64,000 bases of DNA from a bacterium 1XD42-54 (GTDB taxonomy: Bacteria; Bacillota; Clostridia; Lachnospirales; Lachnospiraceae). A model generated the notes under the pieces. It worked only from the letters and a program-made list of their open reading frames with translations. It did no database searches and was not told the origin of the DNA. The translations under genes and the position numbers were made by a program. Numbering within the stretch: the stretch's first letter is position 1; each line of letters opens with the position of its first letter. Positions 17,958-26,446 of the stretch are shown piece by piece. The stretch covers positions 620,001 through 684,000 of the forward strand of contig RAZH01000001.1 in assembly GCA_003612585.1 (NCBI GenBank). The letters are read 5' to 3'.

Positions 17958-18302
17958 TCATATCTGAAAATCCTGCTTCTCCGAGATACAGATAAAACGT
18001 ACGCCTGTTATGTGATCCTGGTCGTCGCTGATAAAATCTCTCATGTAATCGGATTCCTCAGCCAAAATACATGCATTTACAATCTCACATGCCCGACTGG
18101 GCAAATCATTCAGGTAAAGCTGCATGCCCTCTCTTTCGTATCCCTGAAGCTCTTCTGTCAAAGAATACCCACACAGTTCATTGCTTTTTAAATAATCCGC
18201 AGAACTGGTTGTGTCATTCAGATCTTTTTTGCTGTTTGTTTTATTTTTTCTATCCAAAATACTCCTCTTTTTCCGGACTGGCATACTGCCTACAGAGATC
18301 AT
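17958..18302 (-). CDS. Hypothetical small protein
   Basis: 114 residues, charged, no signal peptide or membrane segment. The N-terminal half is Lys/Asn/Ser-rich and probably disordered. The C-terminal half (YLNDLPSRACEIVNACILAEESDYMRDF region, then GVRFICIS) looks like a small folded helix-strand unit. No convincing ribosome site precedes ATG 18302 or the internal Met at 18284, so the start is uncertain. I do not recognise the family. It stands alone between the GH18 gene and mecA. Confidence 0.5.
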   Translation of the reverse strand: MISVGSMPVRKKRSILDRKNKTNSKKDLNDTTSSADYLKSNELCGYSLTEELQGYEREGMQLYLNDLPSRACEIVNACILAEESDYMRDFISDDQDHITGVRFICISEKQDFQI

Positions 18303-18678
18303 TTGCCGACACCAATGGCTGTAAAACCGTTCATAAGAAAATGCGTACAGAAAACCAGAATGCGCTGTTTTTCTGCCAAAAATGTGATATATTTTGTTTT
18401 GCCAGACCGGTAATCTTTTTAAATTTTGCTTGCGTAAAAAAAGGAATTTGATTATAATTCGTAAAAAGAATAGCGAAAGGATGCGCGGCGTATACTTTAT
18501 CCGGGGGATAGCAATACAGGTTATGTATTTTCATAACAGATCGTTTTATATCGTGTGATTTAATTGAATTCTTTTGTGTGTTTCCTCCTTTCCTATAATG
18601 CTCCGTTTATCCTTTCTGTTGTTTATTATATATAATATGAGTCATTTTGGCAAGCATTTTTTGCTCAATTTCTTCCAC
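18303..18678. other. AT-rich intergenic region, no convincing gene
   Basis: About 375 bases between the small unknown gene and the mecA promoter. A 67-codon minus frame at 18331-18534 has no ribosome site, no domain-like composition and odd Phe/Asn/Trp usage, so I do not call it. Nothing else is evident. Confidence 0.4.
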
Positions 18679-18708
18679 TTTACATATTTACAGAAATGCG
18701 TATATAAT
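18679..18708 (+). promoter_or_regulatory. mecA promoter
   Basis: TTTACA at 18679-18684, an 18-bp spacer and TATAAT at 18703-18708 predict a start near 18715. A second TATAAT at 18713-18718 is an alternative. The transcript would have a ~125-base leader. Confidence 0.55.
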
Positions 18709-18721
18709 AGTATATAATATA

Positions 18722-18807
18722 GGTTATAGGAAGCTGCTACGCAGATTTCCATAAAAGGCATAAAACATGCCATAACCAATTGCAGGATTCCCAAATGATT
18801 CCTGCAA
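18722..18807 (+). ncRNA. Structured mecA leader: three-way junction plus hairpin
   Basis: GGTTAT (18722-18727) pairs with ATAACC (18772-18777) and closes a junction. The first arm is GGAAG-CTGC with GCAG-TTTCC (18729-18750, triloop TAC, one bulged A, one G-U). The second arm is GGCA with TGCC (18757-18771, 7-base loop). A separate hairpin TTGCAGGA/TCCTGCAA follows at 18780-18807. I do not recognise a riboswitch class. Whether it regulates mecA is inference. Confidence 0.45.
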
Positions 18808-18843
18808 CAGCAACGCAATTTTACCAGGTAAGGATGTGATTAA

Positions 18844-19614
18844 ATGAAAATTGAAAAGATCAATGACAGGCAGATTCGTTGTACTTTAACCCGAGAAGAT
18901 CTGGCTGGCCGTGAAATCAAGCTCAGTGAGCTGGCATACGGCTCTGACAAAGCAAAAGCACTTTTTCAGGATATGATGCAAGTGGCTGCTCAGGATTTTG
19001 GATTTGAGGCAGACAATACTCCGCTTGTCATAGAAGCCATTCCTGTATCAATAGATTCACTGCTTCTGATCATTACAAAAGTGGAGGACCCGGAAGAGCT
19101 TGATACGCGCTTTGCACGCTTCTCTCCTGAAGATGAAGAACACGGCAGTATTTCTTATTCTGATTTAAAGGAAAAAATAGAAGGCGCCGACGATATCCTG
19201 GGACTCATCAAAAAAATATCGGAAGCCAAAAAACGTTCGTCCCAAAAAACCACGGAAGCCTCCTCCGAGCAGGAATCTTCCGCCTCAGAGAGTGAGCCGG
19301 GAGAGGCTGAGATACGGGAGCTGACCCGCTTCTATCGTTTTCATTCTCTGGATGATGCAATCCATGCTGCCAAAGTACTTGGTAATGTCTATGAAGGACC
19401 AAACACTCTGTATAAAGATTCGGAGACAGGACACTATTATCTGTTCCTGAAAAAAGCCGAAAACCCCGCAGAGCAGTTTAATAAAGTCTGCAATGTTCTC
19501 TCGGAATACGCAGCTCCCTGCCGCTATACGCCGGGAATGGAAGCCTACTTTATGGAGCATATGGAAGTTATTCTTTTCAAACAGGCATTGCAGGATTTGT
19601 ACCAGCTTAGCTAA
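18844..19614 (+). CDS. mecA: Adaptor protein MecA
   Basis: 256 residues. The N-terminus MKIEKINDRQIRCTLTREDL and IKLSELAYGSDKA are characteristic of MecA, which delivers substrates such as ComK to ClpCP. The N-terminal domain (about 1-90) binds substrate. A charged, Ser/Glu-rich linker spans about 115-155. The C-terminal domain (about 156-256, FYRFHSLDDAI, HYYLFLKKAENP, YFMEHMEVILFKQAL) binds ClpC. Length agrees with the family. It is alone on plus, has its own promoter and structured leader, and ends in a strong hairpin shared with the convergent pilin genes. Confidence 0.93.
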   Translation: MKIEKINDRQIRCTLTREDLAGREIKLSELAYGSDKAKALFQDMMQVAAQDFGFEADNTPLVIEAIPVSIDSLLLIITKVEDPEELDTRFARFSPEDEEHGSISYSDLKEKIEGADDILGLIKKISEAKKRSSQKTTEASSEQESSASESEPGEAEIRELTRFYRFHSLDDAIHAAKVLGNVYEGPNTLYKDSETGHYYLFLKKAENPAEQFNKVCNVLSEYAAPCRYTPGMEAYFMEHMEVILFKQALQDLYQLS

Positions 19615-19639
19615 ATTCAAAAAATCTGTTGCATAATTC

Positions 19640-19694
19640 AAATTTCCCGTACAGACGTTACCGGTCATAAGTAACGCGACTGTACGGGAAATTT
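19640..19694. terminator. Bidirectional terminator between mecA and pilin genes
   Basis: Arms 19640-19654 and 19680-19694 pair perfectly over 15 bp, with an inner CGTTAC/GTAACG stem. A-rich and T-rich ends on both sides suit termination in both directions. Confidence 0.8.
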
Positions 19695-19716
19695 GCAATA
19701 AAGCATATGTTTATTT

Positions 19717-20328
19717 TCAGGCGATTTCGCCTGCTTCCAGATTATAACACGCAAACATCCGCGTCATCGAATACGTCATATCCCCTCCGCGGTGTTTCAT
19801 TTCCAATGTCACCTCCAGAAGATTCTGATTTTGAATCCTGACAGTTTCCAGCTTATGAATATAACATTTATCGTAAAACTTTTCAGAATATTGCCATACC
19901 AGTTCTGGTTCCCTTTGTTCCAACGCTGTCTGATCATCCTCATAGTATGCAATCAGCAGCTCGCCGGACTCATCCACCAGCATATGTGCTGTCTTTCCCT
20001 CAAAATTTCTGTACCACACAGTACCGTCCCCTGCAAGCCACAGCGGCGTGCTGCCATCTAATACAGCGTCTTTGCCTGCTGCTCTTTCCAGCTCGCCTGT
20101 TACCGTTTCCATAATTGACCGCGCTGCTGTTTCCATCTCTGAAATCCCTGTAACCCGCACAAAACTTTTCAGAAAAACTCCAAACACCGCACTTGCTGCC
20201 ACAAACAAAATCCCAGTCAGCGCAAATGCCACAATTACTTCAACCAGCGTAAACCCTTTTTTTGATGTTCGTATTTTATGAAGGAAATTTCTTTCTTTCG
20301 AATTTTTCTCTGTAAAATTTTTATCCAT
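19717..20328 (-). CDS. Type IV pilin-like protein (class III signal, minor pseudopilin)
   Basis: About 204 residues from MDKNFTEK (20328). A short basic leader ends in KKGFTLVEVIVAFALTG: prepilin peptidase would cut after Gly and methylate Phe, and Glu at +5 is present. One N-terminal helix (about 25-50) is followed by a beta-rich head with no cysteine pair of note. It is the last of four consecutive pilin-like genes. It resembles PilW/GspJ-type minor pilins. Confidence 0.82.
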   Translation of the reverse strand: MDKNFTEKNSKERNFLHKIRTSKKGFTLVEVIVAFALTGILFVAASAVFGVFLKSFVRVTGISEMETAARSIMETVTGELERAAGKDAVLDGSTPLWLAGDGTVWYRNFEGKTAHMLVDESGELLIAYYEDDQTALEQREPELVWQYSEKFYDKCYIHKLETVRIQNQNLLEVTLEMKHRGGDMTYSMTRMFACYNLEAGEIA

Positions 20329-20379
20329 GAAACCTCTGGTCATAAATTCTTTCTTTGTGAGTTGCTCTTTACAATTCAG

Positions 20380-20766
20380 TTAATCAGAAAAATAATACAT
20401 CTTAACCGGGTACTTGCTTAGGTCGCCGTCCTGTTCTACTTCAGCCTCCAAAACAACCTGCTCATGAGAGGCATGAATTTCCAGGCTTGCAGTGCCATCC
20501 ACTTCCTGCAACAGAATAACAGGCGAATCCGCTCCTCCCAGTATTTCTGTATCAGACACCACAGACAGATTCTGCCCGTATCCACCCTCATAAAACTGCT
20601 TCAATACCTGCTCCGCAGCAAGGTTCATAGTTTCCGCCCTGTTCACCATGTTCCAGGAGGCGACAACTGCCGTATAAAACATCGCAATACCGATCAGCAG
20701 CAGAACAAACGCTGCCATCACAGACACAATAGAGCTGCCGCGGCGCGACGATAAAATAGTTTTCAT
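20380..20766 (-). CDS. Pilin-like membrane-anchored protein
   Basis: About 128 residues from MKTILSSRRGSS (20766), just overlapping the upstream stop; a longer start at 20793 is possible. RRGSSIVSVMAAFVLLLIGIAMFY is a pilin-like basic-Gly-hydrophobic start lacking the canonical FTLVE, as in atypical minor pilins. The C-terminal head is short and acidic. Position in the cluster supports a pseudopilus role. Confidence 0.7.
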   Translation of the reverse strand: MKTILSSRRGSSIVSVMAAFVLLLIGIAMFYTAVVASWNMVNRAETMNLAAEQVLKQFYEGGYGQNLSVVSDTEILGGADSPVILLQEVDGTASLEIHASHEQVVLEAEVEQDGDLSKYPVKMYYFSD

Positions 20767-21254
20767 CCTCTTCTTAATCGCTGCCACTGCCACTCCTCCT
20801 CTTTCAGCTCAAATTCACTGGTCAGCCGATACGATTCCTCATCTCTCGTACATGTCACAGTGATGTACAGCTTCGTTCCATCAAACCCCAGCTCCGGAAG
20901 TCCATCGCTGCGCTCCCAATGCATAATTAATGACAGCTCACAGCCGCTGCTCCCTGTGAATTCTTTTGCCGCATCTTCACCCGGAAACCACACTCCTGTG
21001 CGCAGCTGCTCCTGTATATACTGATACAGACTCCCATCCTCCTCTGTCAGCTCTTCCTCCACTCTGTCAGAAAACGTAATCGCTTCTATTTTTACACGGC
21101 TTCCGCTGATCTCCCGTCCTGCCGTTCGCATCAAAGTAGAAGCTGCCAGAAGCAATGCCAGAGCAAGCGCTAAAAATACAGCCAAAATACAGAGCACGGC
21201 AATCATCGCTGCGCCGCTTTGGTCCTGTTTTAATTGTCTGAGTTTTCGTTTCAT
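20763..21254 (-). CDS. PilX/GspK-like minor pilin
   Basis: 163 residues. QDQSGAAMIAVLCILAVFLALALALLLAAS is a PilX-type N-terminus: a Gly cleavage site followed by a long hydrophobic helix without the +5 Glu. The head has one WFPGEDAAKEF region and two cysteines. It overlaps the upstream gene by four bases (ATGA), so it is translationally coupled. Confidence 0.75.
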   Translation of the reverse strand: MKRKLRQLKQDQSGAAMIAVLCILAVFLALALALLLAASTLMRTAGREISGSRVKIEAITFSDRVEEELTEEDGSLYQYIQEQLRTGVWFPGEDAAKEFTGSSGCELSLIMHWERSDGLPELGFDGTKLYITVTCTRDEESYRLTSEFELKEEEWQWQRLRRG

Positions 21255-21847
21255 GGTTTTCTGCTCCCGCCTTTTTCCAAAGCCCCGCTCTCTCCATAAT
21301 ATCCGAAATCCGTTCCTGCCTCCCGTCCGTGAACGCGCTCTCCATTTTCCACAATTCCATAAAAGACCGCAACAACTCCACGTTCCTCCGGCAAAAATCG
21401 GTCCGCCTTGCGACTGTAACCAGCAGCATACACAATTCCTTTTTCAAGATCTGCTTCAACATATACCGCGGCGTCTGTCAGAATATCCTTCATGATATAT
21501 GGTTCCAAAAGACTGCTCACCATATCATCTGCCCCCTCTTTTTCCTTGGTCAGAATCCATCGCCTCGCACCATCCGCTTCCTGTTCCAAATACACAGAAG
21601 TACCAGAACTCTCTGCCTGCTCTTTCAGCTTTTCCAGCATCCCGCTCGCTTTTTCATGCGTCAGTGCAGACTGCGCCGCATAATAAATACTCCTCGCATA
21701 TTCGTTGTCTTTCCTGCGCTCTGCATACCGGCTGTAAGCTGAAAGCCCTCCGGCAGCAACCGCAAACAATAAACTCAGCAGCGCCAGAACCACAATCAGC
21801 TCCACCAGCGTAAACCCTTTTTTATTTTTCCAGCTTTTCATTTTCAT
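21251..21847 (-). CDS. Type IV pilin-like protein with canonical KKGFTLVE signal
   Basis: 198 residues. WKNKKGFTLVELIVVLALLSLLF gives a textbook class III signal (cleavage after Gly, Phe +1, Glu +5). A helix then a beta head follow; YAAGYSRKADRFLPEERG lies near the C-terminus. It starts six bases after the AMP-ligase stop, indicating one transcript. No ATPase, platform protein or prepilin peptidase is in this window. Confidence 0.83.
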   Translation of the reverse strand: MKMKSWKNKKGFTLVELIVVLALLSLLFAVAAGGLSAYSRYAERRKDNEYARSIYYAAQSALTHEKASGMLEKLKEQAESSGTSVYLEQEADGARRWILTKEKEGADDMVSSLLEPYIMKDILTDAAVYVEADLEKGIVYAAGYSRKADRFLPEERGVVAVFYGIVENGERVHGREAGTDFGYYGESGALEKGGSRKP

Positions 21848-21853
21848 GAAAAA

Positions 21854-23362
21854 TCATCCCTGCTCATCCTGCCATATCTGGTACAGCGCTTTGCGGTCCA
21901 ACTTCTGCATCCGGTTTCGCGGCAGCTCCGGAAGCTTGAAAAATTTCTGCGGAAGTTTGTATTTTTCCATACGCTCTGCCAGAAACCTGATCAACAGATC
22001 CGAATGAAATTCTTCGTATTCCGGCACCACATACAGCACTGGAACCTGACCAAGCGTCGCATCCTTCACACCGATGCAGGCGCATTCCCGTATCTCCTCA
22101 AATTCCTGAGCAATATTTTCCACCTCAATCGGAGATACCTTCTCGCCGCCTACATTGATGATATCATCCGCACGGCCCAGCATATACACATACCCGTCCT
22201 CATCCAAAAAAACAATATCGTTTGTGTAAAGCCAACCGTCCACCAGCGTATCTGCCGTAGCCTGCGGCATATTGTAGTAGCCTGCCATCTGCATATCTCC
22301 ACGCAGAATCATCCTGCCCGCACTGTCAATATCTCTTGCGCTGGCTGTGATATCCCGTCCTTCCTGGTCAACAATTTTCAGTTCCGCTCCATCTACCGGC
22401 TTGCCAAGCGCGGTCAGCTTGTCAGGGCGCTCTGAAACATTCAGGAAAATCACTCCTCCAGTCTCCGTAGACCCCCAGGTATTGACCACCCGCGTATCCG
22501 GCAGCTCTGCCGCCAGCTTTTTCTTCATATCATATCCCAGAGAACCGGCTCCGACTTCTATATAGCGCAACTGCCCCATAATCCGCGGAAAATGCCGACG
22601 CATCTGACGGTAAATCAGCTCCATCGAGGCCGGCACAATCACCATGGCCGTACAATGAAATTCCGTTATATTATTGTCGATTTCTTTTGCAAAGGTAACG
22701 CCATTTTGCAGCACCACACAGGCCCCAAAATAAATCGCCATGCGCATCTCACGCATGCCCAGAGAGTGGTTCAGCGGAAGCGGAATCAGCACACAGTCAT
22801 CCTCCTGCAGCCCTACTCCCTTCTGATTATTATGGAGAATCGCATAAATATTGCCGATTGTCAGCATCGTACCTTTCGGTTTTCCAGTCGTCCCTGTTGT
22901 AAAGAGAATTTCTGCGACTGCGGATGCCTCCGGCGCCACATATGGAAGCTCCTGGAACACTGCTCCATCTTGCTCTGCCGTCGCGACACTTTTATACAAC
23001 GATTCCAGACATACGCAGTTCAAATCCGGAACCGGTGTATCAATCAGCAAAAGCTTCGGCTTTGCGTAGTGATATACATCCACAATATTTTCCTCTTTTG
23101 CCTGCTTGTCCGCTGGTACAGAAACTGCACCAAGATACTGCACGGCCAACCACGCTACAATGTAATCTGGTCTTGACACGCCCTGAATCATAACAAAATC
23201 CCCGCGTGAAACACCGTATTCCCTCGCGAGCTTTCCCGCCATAAGCTTCATCTGGCGACAAAGCTGTCCATAAGTCACCCTCGTATTCTGACAGCCGACA
23301 GCCACCTTGTCCGGCATTTTCTCTCCATGAGCCATAACTGCTTCAACAATCGTACTGTACAA
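21854..23362 (-). CDS. AMP-dependent acyl/aryl-CoA synthetase-type ligase
   Basis: About 503 residues. I favour a TTG start at 23362, with GCGAGG eight bases upstream; an ATG at 23410 extends the frame by 16 residues. ANL-superfamily motifs: ILFTTGTTGKPKGTM (A3), VVNTWGSTETGG (A5), DGWLYTNDIVFLDEDGYVYMLGRADDIINVGGEKVSP (A7-A8, quoted here in parts across 375-410), and PRNRMQKLDRKAL with the A10 lysine. The substrate is an unknown carboxylic acid. It immediately precedes four pilin genes, which is an unusual pairing. Confidence 0.85.
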   Translation of the reverse strand: MYSTIVEAVMAHGEKMPDKVAVGCQNTRVTYGQLCRQMKLMAGKLAREYGVSRGDFVMIQGVSRPDYIVAWLAVQYLGAVSVPADKQAKEENIVDVYHYAKPKLLLIDTPVPDLNCVCLESLYKSVATAEQDGAVFQELPYVAPEASAVAEILFTTGTTGKPKGTMLTIGNIYAILHNNQKGVGLQEDDCVLIPLPLNHSLGMREMRMAIYFGACVVLQNGVTFAKEIDNNITEFHCTAMVIVPASMELIYRQMRRHFPRIMGQLRYIEVGAGSLGYDMKKKLAAELPDTRVVNTWGSTETGGVIFLNVSERPDKLTALGKPVDGAELKIVDQEGRDITASARDIDSAGRMILRGDMQMAGYYNMPQATADTLVDGWLYTNDIVFLDEDGYVYMLGRADDIINVGGEKVSPIEVENIAQEFEEIRECACIGVKDATLGQVPVLYVVPEYEEFHSDLLIRFLAERMEKYKLPQKFFKLPELPRNRMQKLDRKALYQIWQDEQG

Positions 23363-23723
23363 TGTAATTACCTCGCTTTTTATTATAATTTTCAGGTAAG
23401 TGTAAAACATTTAAAAAAGGGACGGTGCGTTTCGCAAGTACCTGTGATATTCTGTTTCATTATAAACTTCCTGTCATATTAGCACAAGCAGAAAATTGCG
23501 CGATGTTTTTTTGCTGGGTGGATCGTTTCGAAAACCATTGCATAATACAGAGAAAAAAATAATTCCTCCTGTACCGGCTTATATATAGAAAAAGCATTGT
23601 CGACAGATCAGAGGTCCACCGGCAATGCTTCTCTTGTTATTTTTTTATTTCTTGTCTTTTTGCGGTTTTTGTAAATACACTGCTTAGCAAAACCACACAT
23701 TCGGTAAATCCCGAATATCAAAT
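23363..23723. other. Intergenic region with nrdD terminator, otherwise featureless
   Basis: About 360 bases between nrdD (3' end) and the ligase gene. It contains the terminator at 23592-23630 and the ligase promoter/leader. No ORF with a ribosome site was seen. Confidence 0.5.
23592..23630 (-). terminator. nrdD terminator
   Basis: AAGCATTG (23592-23599) pairs with CAATGCTT (23623-23630), extended by further pairs. On the minus strand it is followed by TTTTTC. Confidence 0.7.
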
Positions 23724-26177
23724 TTATGCATTTGATACGAGTCTGTCTACATATCGCTTGATGTTGGACGCATTTACGTATTTCTCTACCTGGCCGCCTT
23801 GCATTACGACAAGTGTTGGAGCCTGCATGATACCAAACTTGCTGACCAGATCCTGATTTTCTTCTGCGTCAACCAGCTCATACGACTCTCCACGCAGCAT
23901 TTCTTTCGCAATTTTACAGTTCGGACATGTCTTTGTTGTGAAAAGATATCGCGTCTGTGCACCAGTCTTTTCTGCTCTCAAATCGTCGGAAACCTGCGCC
24001 GGACGTTTCTGTGGCTCGGCTGCCTCTTCTCCCTCCGACTGCACTGTCACGTTCATTCCGGCACGGTACATTGCCTCTGTGCCGACATCCTCCCTTTTCA
24101 GGCGGGAATTTTCAATATCGTACAGCTTGCGGTTTGCATATTCCTGCGTCTTGCCGTCATTCCAGTTCTGAACAGGGCGATAGTAGCCTGTAATACGGCT
24201 GTATACCTCAGTCGCGGCCCCGCAGATCGGACATGTCTTCTGTTCACCGTCCAGATAACCGTGTGCCTGACAGATGGAATACGTCGGGGACATGGTATAA
24301 TAAGGAAGCTTGTAATTCTCTGCAATTTTTCGTACGAGCGTCGCAGCCGCTTTCCATCCCGGAAGCCGTTCACCCAGAAATGCATGAAATACAGTTCCGG
24401 ACGTGTACAGCGTTTGCAGCTCATCCTGAATATCGAGCGCATCAAAAATATCTGACGTATACTCTACCGGCAGGTGAGAGCTGTTCGTATAATACGGCGT
24501 ATCTCCCGGCCCCCCTGCTGTGATGATCTCGGGCCAGCGTGCACGGTCGTGCTTTGCCAGACGGTAGGTCGTGGATTCCGCCGGTGTCGCTTCAAGATTG
24601 TACAGATCTCCGTACTCTTCCTGATAGTTTACAAGCCGCTCCCGCATATGATTCAGCACATCCTTGGCAAACTGCTGTGTCTCCGGATGCGTCAGATCTT
24701 TGCGCAGCCAGTTGGCATTCAGCCCTGCTTCATTCATGCCAATCAGTCCGATGGTTGAAAAATGACTGTCAAAAGACCCAAGATACCGCTTCGTATACGG
24801 ATAAAGTCCTTCCTCCAGAAGCTTGGTAATTACATCTCTCTTGATTTTTAAAGAACGCGCAGCCACGTCCATCATATGATCCAGGCGACGGTAAAAATCC
24901 TTTTCCCCCGATGCCAGATACGCGATACGAGGCAGATTGATGGTCACAACGCCAACGCTTCCTGTGCTCTCCCCGGAACCAAAAAATCCACCCGTCTTTC
25001 TGCGCAGCTCACGCAGATCAAGACGCAGACGGCAGCACATACTGCGGACATCGCTCGGTTCCATATCGCTGTTGATATAATTCGAAAAATACGGAGTGCC
25101 GTATTTTGCAGTCATCGTAAAAAGAAGCTTATTGTTCTCTGTCTCGGACCAGTCAAAATCTCCCGTAATCGAATACGTCGGAATCGGATACTGGAAGCCG
25201 CGTCCGTTCGCATCCCCCTCGATCATCGTCTCAATGAAGGCGCGGTTGATCATATCCATCTCTTCTTTGCAGTCCTTGTAACAGAAATTCATCGGCTGGC
25301 CGCCTACAATCGCCGGAAGCTCTGCCAGATCATTCGGAACTGTCCAGTCCAGTGTAATATTGGAAAACGGCGCCTGAGTTCCCCAGCGGCTCGGTGTATT
25401 TACGCCATAAATGAAGGATTCAATACACTTTTTCACTTCCGGATAGGACAGATGGTCTACCTTTACGAAAGGGGCAAGGTATGTGTCAAACGAGGAAAAT
25501 GCCTGTGCGCCGGCCCACTCATTCTGCATAATGCCAAGAAAGTTTACCATCTGGTTGCACAGAACCGAAAGATGCTTAGCTGGAGCTGATGTGATCTTGC
25601 CTTTGATTCCACCAAGTCCTTCCACAATCAGCTGCTTCAAAGACCAGCCCGCACAGTATCCGGTCAGCATAGACAGATCGTGGATATGAATATCCGCATT
25701 CCGGTGTGCCTCTGCGATCTCCTGATCATAGATTTCTGTCAGCCAGTAATTTGCTGTAACCGCTCCGGAATTGCTCAGAATCAGTCCCCCGACGGAATAT
25801 GTCACGGTCGAATTTTCTTTTACGCGCCAATCCTCTACCTGCACATAGCTATTTACGATTTCTTTATAATCCAAAATCGTGGACTTCATATTGCGGATTT
25901 TTTCCCGCTGTTTGCGGTACAGAATATAAGCCTTTGCCACATCTGCATAACCTGCCTGGATCAGCACCTGCTCGACGCTGTCCTGTACACTCTCCACATC
26001 AATCAGTCCATCTTTAATTTTTTTCTGAAAATCTGCAGTCACCCGAAGTGCCAGCAAATCCACCATATCGTTGTTGTATTCCATCTGCCGCGCCTCAAAT
26101 GCCTTTGCAACTGCACCGCTGATTTTTGATAAGTCAAATTCTGCAATCTCTCCGTCACGTTTTACAACCTTAAACAC
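23724..26177 (-). CDS. nrdD: Anaerobic ribonucleoside-triphosphate reductase with fused thioredoxin-like domain
   Basis: 817 residues from a GTG at 26177 behind CAGGAGGA. Residues 1-90 are an ATP-cone (VVKRDGEIAEFDLSKI) for allosteric control. The glycyl-radical barrel follows, with CPICG of the zinc site and the radical Gly in RITGYYRPVQ (about 664). Residues ~735-817 are a thioredoxin/glutaredoxin-like domain with TKTCPNCKIAK (CPNC near 751) and MQAPTLVV (cis-Pro). The fused domain probably supplies electrons or reduces active-site disulfides, as separate NrdH/thioredoxin does elsewhere. The activase gene nrdG is not next to it. Likely NrdR-controlled. Confidence 0.93.
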   Translation of the reverse strand: MFKVVKRDGEIAEFDLSKISGAVAKAFEARQMEYNNDMVDLLALRVTADFQKKIKDGLIDVESVQDSVEQVLIQAGYADVAKAYILYRKQREKIRNMKSTILDYKEIVNSYVQVEDWRVKENSTVTYSVGGLILSNSGAVTANYWLTEIYDQEIAEAHRNADIHIHDLSMLTGYCAGWSLKQLIVEGLGGIKGKITSAPAKHLSVLCNQMVNFLGIMQNEWAGAQAFSSFDTYLAPFVKVDHLSYPEVKKCIESFIYGVNTPSRWGTQAPFSNITLDWTVPNDLAELPAIVGGQPMNFCYKDCKEEMDMINRAFIETMIEGDANGRGFQYPIPTYSITGDFDWSETENNKLLFTMTAKYGTPYFSNYINSDMEPSDVRSMCCRLRLDLRELRRKTGGFFGSGESTGSVGVVTINLPRIAYLASGEKDFYRRLDHMMDVAARSLKIKRDVITKLLEEGLYPYTKRYLGSFDSHFSTIGLIGMNEAGLNANWLRKDLTHPETQQFAKDVLNHMRERLVNYQEEYGDLYNLEATPAESTTYRLAKHDRARWPEIITAGGPGDTPYYTNSSHLPVEYTSDIFDALDIQDELQTLYTSGTVFHAFLGERLPGWKAAATLVRKIAENYKLPYYTMSPTYSICQAHGYLDGEQKTCPICGAATEVYSRITGYYRPVQNWNDGKTQEYANRKLYDIENSRLKREDVGTEAMYRAGMNVTVQSEGEEAAEPQKRPAQVSDDLRAEKTGAQTRYLFTTKTCPNCKIAKEMLRGESYELVDAEENQDLVSKFGIMQAPTLVVMQGGQVEKYVNASNIKRYVDRLVSNA

Positions 26178-26217
26178 TATATAGTCCTCCTGTTGTTACA
26201 TATATCACTATATCTTG
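26177..26217. promoter_or_regulatory. Candidate NrdR operator (paired boxes) at nrdD
   Basis: Core CTATATCTTG at 26208-26217 fits the NrdR core CwAtATaTwG at 9 of 10 positions. A weaker core at 26177-26186 (7 of 10) lies exactly 31 bp away, the usual NrdR tandem spacing, and overlaps the ribosome site and GTG. A perfect core CTATATATAG occurs further up at 26316-26325. Confidence 0.5.
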
Positions 26218-26446
26218 TATCTCCAAGTTACGGTACGGCTATCAGTATAGCACTGGCCCTATGCGAAGTCAATGACAAAACCACCATATATATGTTTCAA
26301 ATTTATTACAGACAGCTATATATAGCATGCAAAAATACCGCAAAGCCCGATACTCCATAGCTTTCACGGTATTCACTGCATTTTGTATTTTTTTTATACA
26401 AAAACATCGTCTGCTCTCTTCTGCGCCTCATACTGTTTCTGAATTT

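Noticed and set aside
18331-18534. 67-codon minus ORF upstream of mecA
   Set aside because: No ribosome site, poor composition, inside an AT-rich intergenic stretch.
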